Positions 55,177 to 64,000 of a stretch of DNA of 64,000 nt are shown here, piece by piece (positions within the stretch are counted from its first letter, which is position 1; each line of letters opens with the position of its first letter). The stretch comes from Peronospora farinosa (Eukaryota > Oomycota > Peronosporomycetes > Peronosporales > Peronosporaceae): the NCBI GenBank assembly GCA_947646735.1, contig CANTFK010000666.1:248001-312000 (forward strand), written 5' to 3'. Made by a program: the position numbers and the translations under genes. The notes under the pieces are model-generated. The model saw only the letters and a program-made list of their open reading frames with translations. It ran no database searches and had not been told where the DNA came from.

Positions 55177-57315
55177 TCATACATCAGAAGTTATCAGGCG
55201 TCGAAATCCACGAACCATGAACCTTCGTTGACTTGGGGCTTCTACCACAAGGTTAAGTGTTCTCCATGGGCAAATGATGGATAGGCAGAGCTCGGGCGAC
55301 GGAATGGGCTTCATGTTATTGAAAGACTGGAACGCTTTGGTCGTGTGGCCCTCTCGAATCTCCTTAATATCGCGAAGGGAGATAGCACGACCTCGTCCGG
55401 TACGGCAGACTGTCGCGTCTTCACTTGCCAGCAGTGGATGTTGATGCCCCGTCCAGTTGATACATTCCTCCATAAAATTGACACTCAAAGAAGTGACGTA
55501 AGGTGTCAGTGACTCCTTGTAGTCATATTTGACAACCCGGAAGCCACGAGACAGCAGCTCAGCGAACCCCATAGCTTCACAGTCTTCGATACGTAATAGC
55601 TCCAAATCTTTTGGGCTGCTGATGGATTCCGACATGCCGGTATCAGCTTCATTAAACCAAGGATGGTTCAGCAAGTCTTCAGCGGATATGCGTTCGGTGT
55701 CGCTCGTCTTTAGCATCTTCAGCAGTGCATCTTGAGCCAGAGGGCTTACTATTCTCCACTGCGTATTTGAGCTGCTCAGACAACTCATATCGCGCACGTC
55801 AACGCCTGTCGGAAAGTGGTCCATACACTGTAAAGCTGCTGCCGATTCCGCACTGAACGGGAATGCGCCGAAAAGCAGCACATACAGCACGATGCCTAAG
55901 CTGAATATGTCGGACTTCAGACCATATGGCTGACCACAGAGTAATTCAGGGGCCGCGTATTCCAGCGTGCCGCAGCTGCGCTTCAGCAGAGTTGTCGGCT
56001 GTTCAAGCTCCTTTGCCAGTCCAAAATCAGCGATCTTCACCATATTGCCGTGGATTAGAATATTTTCCGGCTTGATATCGCGATGAAGGACGCAGTGTCG
56101 ATGCAGATATGCTAGTCCCTCAACTACTTGCCGAATGATGCGTCGTGCTTCAGGTTCAGGAAGACGCTGCCGTTCAATGAGCTGGTCGCACATATCTCCG
56201 TCCTTCAAATAGTCCATAACCACATAGTGGAGATTCTTGTCCCGCTGGAATACACCTTCTAGACTAACCACATTCGGATGCGATAGAGTACGTAAGAGCC
56301 GTTCTTCTTCTTCCAGAGCCTGCGAGACCTTGCAACATTTCACTGCACAGACTTGACCAGTCATACGATTCACCGCGCGATGAACAATAGAGAACGAGCC
56401 TTCGCCGATCTCCTTCATAAGTAAATACTTGGAGGAAAATGTTTCGTACGTCTCGACTTGCGCCAAGATGTCTGACTGAGGGGGTATATCGGGTACAGCT
56501 GACGCACCGCTTGTCCGTCGTAGCATCTTTGTAATTTCCTGATCATTCGTATCTATACAACTCCGACGCTTCGGCAAATCTATAGCCGTTGCGCTTCCAC
56601 TTGATTGTAAATGAGCTAACAACGTAACGTTCTCACTGCAACTTTTTTCCTCATCGACTCGAAGTAAAGCACGTTTGCGTACTTGCATCACGTGGTTCAA
56701 ACACTCTATCCACGCCTTATAATCTGTTTCATTTTCTGCTTTCAAAAGCATTGATACTTCAATAGTCTTCGCTGGAATCTCATGTCCTACAATTTCAACA
56801 AACTCAAGACCAAGAGCTAATGATCCACAACTGGATAAAGTCCGATAAAGTGACAGCAACTTGTGGTTTTTCAGGGCCTGACTTTTGTCCGACTTGGCTT
56901 CAATAGGACCAAAGACCGAGTTCCTAGTAAAATACACTTCAAAAAGTGGCCGATTTGCAGTGTCCTGAGTCTTGTAACAAACTAATCGATTGTCCCAAAG
57001 ACAAAAGTATGTTCGTTGCCAGGTTTTTACGAGTCCAAGACTCATAGAAACACAATGGTGAAGGTATCCACTGTAATATCTTCGAGCATCACTTTGTTGA
57101 TGAGACTTTATTGTCGTAGTTTGGAATGAAAATGACTGTATATGGTTCAGCGAGGTATACACATTTTTAATGTCAAGACAAGATGTTTCTGTAGCTGGAA
57201 TTTGATGCTGTACTTGTGCGTCTTCCATGTCGTCCGAATCGAAGGAACTGGTAGAATTGTTACGTTGTGACTTGGATACTTTGGGTATGAAAGGGAAGGA
57301 AAGTGATGTTCTCAT
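55177..57315 (-). CDS. PH domain plus protein kinase
   Basis: 712 residues, one exon. A PH domain spans about 81-212 (YYSGYLHHCVSMSL ... WQRTYFCLWDNRLVCY ... YKAWIECLNHVM, ending with the PH Trp). The kinase domain spans about 297-556: GEGSFSIVHRAV (304-315), K326, E-rich C helix, H411-R-D-I-K-P-E-N, D430-F-G, and A455-P-E. It is CAMK-like by its HRDIKPENIL and short insert, and lacks an obvious calmodulin site. Residues about 600-712 look like a second, PH-type module (RAISLRDIKEIREGHTTKAF ... LNLVVEAPSQRRFMVRGFRR). All catalytic residues are present, so it should be an active Ser/Thr kinase recruited to phosphoinositide membranes. Convergent with the SUMO protease (191 bp) and divergent from the SR-like gene. 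Confidence 0.9.
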   Translation of the reverse strand: MRTSLSFPFIPKVSKSQRNNSTSSFDSDDMEDAQVQHQIPATETSCLDIKNVYTSLNHIQSFSFQTTTIKSHQQSDARRYYSGYLHHCVSMSLGLVKTWQRTYFCLWDNRLVCYKTQDTANRPLFEVYFTRNSVFGPIEAKSDKSQALKNHKLLSLYRTLSSCGSLALGLEFVEIVGHEIPAKTIEVSMLLKAENETDYKAWIECLNHVMQVRKRALLRVDEEKSCSENVTLLAHLQSSGSATAIDLPKRRSCIDTNDQEITKMLRRTSGASAVPDIPPQSDILAQVETYETFSSKYLLMKEIGEGSFSIVHRAVNRMTGQVCAVKCCKVSQALEEEERLLRTLSHPNVVSLEGVFQRDKNLHYVVMDYLKDGDMCDQLIERQRLPEPEARRIIRQVVEGLAYLHRHCVLHRDIKPENILIHGNMVKIADFGLAKELEQPTTLLKRSCGTLEYAAPELLCGQPYGLKSDIFSLGIVLYVLLFGAFPFSAESAAALQCMDHFPTGVDVRDMSCLSSSNTQWRIVSPLAQDALLKMLKTSDTERISAEDLLNHPWFNEADTGMSESISSPKDLELLRIEDCEAMGFAELLSRGFRVVKYDYKESLTPYVTSLSVNFMEECINWTGHQHPLLASEDATVCRTGRGRAISLRDIKEIREGHTTKAFQSFNNMKPIPSPELCLSIICPWRTLNLVVEAPSQRRFMVRGFRRLITSDV

Positions 57316-57547
57316 GGAAGTAGCAGCAGCAAGGACTGTTTATTCGAAAAATGGGCACAATGTAAAGCGCGAAATGGGTCAAAATTGTTATCAGAAGTGG
57401 TGAGTTTTTGCAACACTATTTGGCTGGATAGTACATAACCTGTATAAATTTATAGAGTATAGTCTTAGCACATCAGAATCTGATAATAGGTTTTTTCTCT
57501 TAGTCACTATCGCGAAGAATGCCAAAATATAGATAACATTGACAATA

Positions 57548-58159
57548 ATGGACAAGCGTGATACGCACCGACGCTCCTGTTCGCCACGAAGGAGACGTCA
57601 AAAGCGATCTTGCAGTCGTTCATATGATATCTCGTCGTATTCTGATACGAATAGCCATTTTTCACGGCGAAATCGGCGTTTAAGATGCCATGATCTACAA
57701 AGTCGTAGCCGTAGTCGGAGTCCTCGGCGTATCACCCGTACGTATGACCACAGACGTCATCACGCTGATCCTTCTGGCTGTATAGATAGCCAAGACGTTA
57801 GTCTACGTGATGATACTTTTTCTATGACTGGAGTAGGTCTAGCTAAAAAGTTATGTCATGTTAAAGTTTAAAATGAACTGATATTCTGCATTGTGGTGCA
57901 GCGTGTCAAGTATCAAGGAAAAGAACAGGATGACCGTGAAGCTCGTGGCGTTGATTATACAAGAGCTTCTAAGAAACATCGACGCATTGCACCAAATGCA
58001 TCTGCACTTGAGTCCATTGTGCTTGGCACTGCTCGATCGAGAGATCGAATGGATGAACGGGAACGAGCACGAGCCAAGAAGAAACTCAAGGACCTCAATG
58101 CCACAGCAAAGACATCGGAGACTTTTACAGTTGATAAGGCTGTAAAGATGGATCGATGA
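57548..58159 (+). CDS. Small Arg/Ser-rich protein
   Basis: Two exons, 57548-57832 and 57902-58159 (69-nt intron, donor GTAGGT, phase 0), 180 aa. The N-terminal half is an RS-type domain (SCSPRRRRQKRSCSRSY, SRSRSRSPRRITRTYDHRRH). The C-terminal half, GRVKYQGKEQDDREARGVDYTR followed by KKHRR and a charged helix (RDRMDERERARAKKKLKDLN), looks conserved but I do not recognise the family. RS proteins of this size are mostly splicing-associated and nuclear. Start at the first ATG; it lies 232 bp from the divergent kinase start, so the two may share a promoter. Confidence 0.7.
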
Positions 58160-58463
58160 GGTTTAGCAGGTAAGAGCTTACTCTAGTTTGCTTTAAGCAC
58201 TGCTGCTCGACCACACTCTTCATGTAACAACGCTCTAAAGACGACGTTTGCGTCACAGATTCAGAGGTATCGCCAACTCCCCATTTGTTAAACCCAATTT
58301 GGCGGGAAAGCTTGCACCCCTTCTGTATCCATACAAATATCAAGTCCTCACGATCAATGCCTTCCGTCTTTCTATTTTTTCGCGCCAAATTTCTTGCACC
58401 AACCAAAATGCGTCTGTAGCAAATCAATCAGTCGGTAATTTGTCACCAATCTTTCAGGTCTAA

Positions 58464-59336
<873 letters not shown>

Positions 59337-59676
59337 ATTTTGAAGAGATATGATGCAGAATCGGATACTGTTGGAATGGATTGCTAGACCACGTTTAATA
59401 GTTGGGTTCCTCTTTGCAGTTTGAAATGGGGTGCATGCAGTAGAATACAGTTTTTGAATCGGGTAGAAGAGAAATTCAATCGGAGCTTGGCAGAGGTGGC
59501 ATGATTGAGTATCTTGCACTGATTAAAGCAGTTCATTGAACTCGAATTGTCGATTCTACCATGCACAGTAACGTTTTGATGGTCTACGATTCTACATGTA
59601 CTTTGTAATTGCAATGAATGAAGAGTGTGGCGATTAAAGTAAGTGATGATTGGTACTCTTGCAACATCAAAGGCAA

Positions 59677-61463
59677 CTACTTGCTCCACGAATGCAGGTT
59701 CGAGTACGTGACGTAAAAGAAAGTAAGCGAGCCTACGACGATCACGAACATATCGACAAGCTTGCCCACCCACGACAAATTCGGAGTCAGCTTCAAGTGG
59801 AACAACGGTGGGTATACCAAGCTTAGTGGAACTATTCACAATGACCGAAAAGAGCGTTAGCCAGTACACTGAATGACTTGACAATTGATCACGTATCTTA
59901 CCGCAGCAGAAAGCGCCGACAATTGAGACGAAGAGATCGAGACGTTCCTGGCCAAAGTAAGCAACGCAAACAGTGGCGAGTACAGCCACAGCACGGAAAC
60001 AGTTCTTGGCTACTTTTTGACCGGATGCACGTCTAGGAAAGCCCAACATCTCCTCCATAATCTTCACAGCAGGAAACAGGAACAAAGGATACGACAGGAG
60101 CTGGGCAAACGCGTAGCCAAATTGTACCGAACTAGACCAGCCATTGCGTGGTAGACTGGAAGTTGCCATGGGAGTGATGCTGCTTCCAAACGCAATGTAA
60201 TTGATACCAGCAAAGAACGAGTAGAAGAACAGCAAACCTACTACGGTCCATGTAAGCAGGCCGGGAAAGCGATTTTGACGCGCCTTATTCAAAGAGCTTT
60301 GCGTAGGCAACACAAGCCCAATTCCCTCAAACGTAAAGATCGACGTGCCAATAAAGATCGTGTAGTCTTGCTGGTTAAATAGTTCCACATCCTTGGCTGG
60401 ACCTTCCGTAGCAAGTATCCAGAAGCTATTGCCCACAATAAAAGCAAGTCCATACAGGATAAACACATCGGCAATGAGGTTGCTAATGGAAAAGTAGCTA
60501 ATGTACCGGATCCATGACAACGGAATATACACTGCAATTTGTAGCAGAATGAGCAAGGATGTATCCACATTGTATCCCAAAAACTCAAGCACCTCCGACA
60601 AATTCTGTGCCACAAAGATAACATAGGTACAGCAAAACCCCGTTTGCATCAAAATGATTGACATTTGCACCATCCGACGTCCCCAAGACCCATACGCTTT
60701 GAATCCAACATGACCGTATGTACCACCAACCATCTCACGACATTGTAGCAATCGTAGCATTGCATACAACGTCAGTGCCGCCACAAAAGTCAAACATAGT
60801 GGTGAAAAGAGAATCCCACCACTACGAAATCCATCTGGAAGGAACAAAATACCAGTACCAACAAATGACTTGAGTAATGTAAGCAACGCATGCCACAAGG
60901 TGGTCGTCTTGTCGCTATCCTTGGACTTGGGGGGAGGAGCTTTTATTTGAAGCAGTTCTGTGCTTTCCGTTGGTCTGTCCCGTCTACCATTGAAACAAAT
61001 TACCACAGAAATCGATACATTAGTAATGAGCCAATAGTATTTCATGTTCTTATTTCAGTACTTCTTTCAAATGGTCTCACTTGTTTAGAGGTGTCATCAA
61101 GAGACTTTGTACTCGTTCTTCACCGTTCATTTCATCGTATTCATCATTGTCTTGACTTAATATACTACCGATAAATGGATCATACACACTATTGATACGG
61201 TCAATGATCTGATTACGCAATGCTCTGGACACAGGGGGTCGAACTGTCGTCTGAAGATGATGACGTCGGAATCCACCCGGTACTGCAATATCCAGTGCCT
61301 TGGGTGTTGTAGTATCCGAGAACCCAGGCTCCGATTCACGACGGCCTGTAATATGCGGTGATGAAGCGTACAACAGACTAGACATTTGTTTTGCTACGGG
61401 ATGGGAAGACACAGAGCAGAATCCGAAATGGGCAGTGGGTGGGGTGTCACGCACAGAGCCCAT
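59677..61463 (-). CDS. Amino-acid permease of the AAAP family (SLC36/PAT-like)
   Basis: Three exons on the minus strand: 61463-61081, 60983-59902, 59831-59677 (1620 nt, 539 aa); both introns are GT-AG with matching phases. Exon 1 is a 127-residue cytosolic lead (GDTTTP-type low complexity, then RALRNQIIDRINSVYDPF). Exon 2 carries the permease core: LLKSFVGTGILFLPDGFRSGG (helix 1 with the family's GxGILxLP), QTGFCCTYVIFV, and GTSIFTFEGIGLVLP (helix 6). Exon 3 finishes SIVGAFCCVPLSLVYPPLFH and ends FYVTYSNLHSWSK. About eleven membrane helices are expected; members are proton-coupled amino-acid symporters on plasma or vacuolar membranes. Reading without the last intron would give a 553-residue frame with a non-family tail. 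The start is 165 bp from the divergent CDC40 gene. Confidence 0.88.
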
Positions 61464-61628
61464 CCTCCACGTACGTCACGCAAAAAAGATTCGATCCGTG
61501 TGGTCCACACACTCCACGTAATGACAACTCGACGTCATGCGATACGTTTCCGTTTCTATGTACGAAACACGAAATAACGTATACCACACGATCCATATCC
61601 GCCACCGCTACCTCAAAGACGTCGCGGC

Positions 61629-63434
61629 ATGGAAGCGCTTGGTGTATACGTGTCTAGCGATGAGGAAGAAACTCGACGCCCAAGTACATTACACTCTACA
61701 AATTCTCCATCATTTTCTCTTCCTGTCATCAATTCTTCACCTTTTATCACTGTCTCTGACCATCAAGACCAAGCAAATAAAACAGCCTTCCTGACAGCTG
61801 GAACACAGACCCAATTGGCTTTAAATCTTCCTATTGAGTCAACTTTAGCTCCCTATATAGGCCCACAAGGTCTCAATTCAACAGACACTTCAATACTGGA
61901 CCCTCTACGTGCTGGTAGCGGCAAGGAAATCGTTACAGGCGTCGTAGAACCGACAAATCTCGAAGATTACAGCTTTGAAGCCCAATATCATACATTCAAT
62001 CAGACTTTGAGCCACAAGTTGACTCGAAATCGAGTGAAAGGAGCTCCTCCAGCTGCTCCAGCACTAGCTGGAGAGAAGGAGACGGAGTCAAGTGTCCCTT
62101 TAGAGGTAGTACATGCCAAAAAGAGGAAGAACGAAACACTTTTCAAGGAACGAGGAGCTCAAGAAGACTTTGGAGAGGAACATACGAGTGGCATTTGGGC
62201 CCCATATTATGATAAAGGCAAGTACTTGACAGATGTAGAGCAGGGAACACTGACAGAGCAGCAAAAAGTGCTTTTAAAAGAACATCAAGAAGCCAAACGA
62301 CGCAAAGCTGAAGCAAAGAGTGAAGTCGATGATGAAATGGATTTTGACCGGATGGTCGAAAAGAAAACGGCACATTTGTTACCGGCGAGATTGAAAGCTG
62401 GACAGAAGGCATTGGAAGGAAAATCGACATTTTGTGGAGATCAAGAGTATGATTATCAAGGACGGGCATGGATCGAACCTCCACGAACTCTTAAACCGGA
62501 TGATGGCGATCATCAGGTGTTTCTGCCGAAACGTTGTGTGCACAAATGGACAGGACATACTAAGGGTGTTCAGGCAATTGAACTGTTCCCTAAATATGGC
62601 CACTTGTTGCTTTCAGGTAGCATGGATAATACAGTGCGTATCTGGGACGTCTACAATGAACGCAAATGTCAACGGGTGTATGAAGGCCACTCGGGTGCTG
62701 TGCGGGGTATTAACTTTAGTGCCGATGGACGGCAGTTTTTGAGTTGCAGCTTTGATCGGTATATCCAGTTGTGGGACACGGAAACAGGACAGATAGTGAA
62801 TTCGTTCACGACACGACGAGTGCCATATTGCGTCAAGTTCTATCCATTGGATAACACGCAGTTCGTCGTGGGTGACTCCAATAACATGGTAGTGCAATTT
62901 GACACTCGGTCGGGCGAGATTGTGCAGGAGTATAACCATCACTTGCAGGCTGTGAACTCGGTTACGTTCGTGGACGACAACAAGCGTTTTGTGAGTACGT
63001 CCGATGACAAGAAGCTACTGGTGTGGGAATGGGGTATCCCAGTACCGATCAAGTACATTTCGGAGCCAAGCATGCACTCGATGCCAGCCGTGACTCTCCA
63101 CCCAAGCGGTGGCTTCTTTGCTGGTCAGTCACTCAACAACCAGATCGATGTCTACTCAGCGCGAGACAAGTTCAAGATCAACCGTAAGAAGGTGTTTAAG
63201 GGCCACCAGAATGCTGGGTACGCGTGCCAAATCGGATTCTCTCCCAATGGTCAGTACGTCATGTCAGGCGATGGCCAGGGTAAGTTGATGTTCTGGGACT
63301 GGAAATCAACGAAAATGATCAAGAATCTGCGCGCTCACGACCGGGGTCCAACCATGGGAGCCATTTGGCATCCTCTTGAGCCTAGCAAGGTGATCTCGTG
63401 TGGTTGGGACGGCCTCATCAAGTATTGGGATTAG
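61629..63434 (+). CDS. CDC40: Pre-mRNA-processing factor 17 (CDC40)
   Basis: Intronless, 601 residues. Acidic, Ser/Thr-rich N-terminus, then family blocks GPQGLNSTDTSILDPLRAG-like, FEAQYHTFNQT, HTSGIWAPYYDKGKY and FCGDQEYDYQGRAWIEPPRT. From about 300 there is a seven-bladed WD40 propeller: HKWTGHTKGVQAIELFP, GSMDNTVRIWD, GHSGAVRGINFSADGRQFLS, CSFDRYIQLWD, TSDDKKLLVWEW, GDGQGKLMFWDW, and CGWDGLIKYWD as the last residues. CDC40/PRP17 acts at the second catalytic step of splicing in the spliceosome C* complex. The start at 61629 gives MEALGVYVSSDEEE, the usual acidic opening. Confidence 0.96.
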   Translation: MEALGVYVSSDEEETRRPSTLHSTNSPSFSLPVINSSPFITVSDHQDQANKTAFLTAGTQTQLALNLPIESTLAPYIGPQGLNSTDTSILDPLRAGSGKEIVTGVVEPTNLEDYSFEAQYHTFNQTLSHKLTRNRVKGAPPAAPALAGEKETESSVPLEVVHAKKRKNETLFKERGAQEDFGEEHTSGIWAPYYDKGKYLTDVEQGTLTEQQKVLLKEHQEAKRRKAEAKSEVDDEMDFDRMVEKKTAHLLPARLKAGQKALEGKSTFCGDQEYDYQGRAWIEPPRTLKPDDGDHQVFLPKRCVHKWTGHTKGVQAIELFPKYGHLLLSGSMDNTVRIWDVYNERKCQRVYEGHSGAVRGINFSADGRQFLSCSFDRYIQLWDTETGQIVNSFTTRRVPYCVKFYPLDNTQFVVGDSNNMVVQFDTRSGEIVQEYNHHLQAVNSVTFVDDNKRFVSTSDDKKLLVWEWGIPVPIKYISEPSMHSMPAVTLHPSGGFFAGQSLNNQIDVYSARDKFKINRKKVFKGHQNAGYACQIGFSPNGQYVMSGDGQGKLMFWDWKSTKMIKNLRAHDRGPTMGAIWHPLEPSKVISCGWDGLIKYWD

Positions 63435-63819
63435 AACAAAGATATTTGGGGCGGGTCGTATCGCAGCTTGTTAGGGATTGTCGTATAGATACTGTAACAG
63501 CAGGCAAGAAGAGTTCGACAATCAATTGTGGTAACATCCTGATGCTTCGTTGATGGTGTAACAACCAACCATAGAGCACGCAAAAAAACGGAGTAGGATA
63601 TCGTAAATGATGCTCTATTTGCTCACGGTTACATGAAAACTGCATCCGAAGTACTCTCTTCTCTTTTCCTACATCTGCGTCTTCAACAGATACTTGTTTC
63701 GTACAAGTGACGCTCGACATTGACAAGCACGTGATGCTATCAGCTCGAGCACTCCTGACATAGCTCTTGATCTCATTCGCTTGTGTCCCTCTCTCTTATC
63801 CACGCAGTTGGCTTGTTGG
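63435..63819. other. 3' flank, no gene supported
   Basis: About 385 bp between two convergent genes. A minus-strand frame (63726-63418) crosses the CDC40 stop codon and lacks an upstream signal; I do not accept it. Confidence 0.5.
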
Positions 63820-64000
63820 TCATTCCAGAAAAAATATATCGTTCGAGCACGAATCTAGACTGTGGGTCTGCGAAGTTGGTGTCTGGAGCGTCGCTGCTTC
63901 GAGGATAAAGTCAATTTCCTCCTTGGACATGGGTAGGGGGTCAAAGTCGCCTAACATGGCTGCAAAGTTTGAGATTTTCATCTCCGGAACCGAGTCGATG
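63820..64000 (-). CDS. 3' end of an unidentified gene (partial)
   Basis: The minus strand is open from the window edge to a TGA at 63820-63822 for about 59 codons. It reads VPEMKISNFAAMLGDFDPLP then MSKEEIDFILEAATLQTPTS, with host-like codon use. No domain is complete enough to name. The gene continues beyond the window. Confidence 0.5.
   Translation of the reverse strand, partial: IDSVPEMKISNFAAMLGDFDPLPMSKEEIDFILEAATLQTPTSQTHSLDSCSNDIFFLE

Noticed and set aside
63418..63726. 102-residue minus-strand frame after CDC40
   Set aside because: Overlaps the CDC40 stop codon, no homologous-looking motif.

Overview
The window is nuclear DNA of an oomycete (Peronosporaceae-like: Phytophthora or a downy mildew; species not determinable from sequence alone). 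The evidence is compact genes on both strands with few, short GT-AG introns (about 64-94 nt), very short intergenic spacers, Inr/FPR-like promoter motifs close to start codons, and family versions typical of oomycetes (START + FYVE-like protein, PH + kinase protein, single-repeat SHAQKYF MYB, Ty3/gypsy chromovirus). I rebuilt the multi-exon genes by splice phase; unless stated otherwise, exon lengths sum to a multiple of three.

Layout. 0-16.2 kb, gene-dense: a cytosolic NAD-type methylene-THF dehydrogenase, a one-pass membrane protein, a RABL3-like GTPase divergent from F-actin capping protein alpha, a fused aconitase/isopropylmalate-dehydratase, a Gfo/Idh/MocA oxidoreductase, V-ATPase subunit a, a small two-helix membrane protein and a SHAQKYF MYB factor. 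16.2-20.9 kb: no recognisable gene. 20.9-26.8 kb: a THEM6-like hotdog protein, mitochondrial Lon protease and an F-box/coiled-coil gene with a one-base frameshift, all on the minus strand. 26.8-38.7 kb, accessory: a 14/15-bp minisatellite inside a dispersed repeat, a 7.96-kb Ty3/gypsy chromovirus (minus strand) with 604-bp LTRs and AAGGG target-site duplication, and a truncated inverted copy of part of a related element. 39.8-41 kb: START/FYVE-like protein. 41-44.5 kb: gene-poor. 44.5-64 kb, gene-dense: Na+/K+-type P-ATPase, a second THEM6-like gene plus an exon relic, an AN1 zinc-finger protein, a seven-exon SENP6/7-like SUMO protease, a PH + protein kinase, a small SR-like protein, PCNA, an AAAP amino-acid permease, the splicing factor CDC40/PRP17 and the 3' end of another gene.

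The host genes are mostly housekeeping (one-carbon and amino-acid metabolism, ion transport, organelle proteostasis, replication, splicing, SUMO processing) and do not form one pathway. Neighbours often share short divergent promoters: RABL3/CAPZA (193 bp), kinase/SR-like (232 bp), permease/CDC40 (165 bp). The unusual biology is concentrated in the retroelement region: near-identical LTRs around a heavily damaged interior, an LTR built largely of consecutive perfect hairpins, and a long antisense reading frame between pol and the 3' LTR that also occurs in the second copy.
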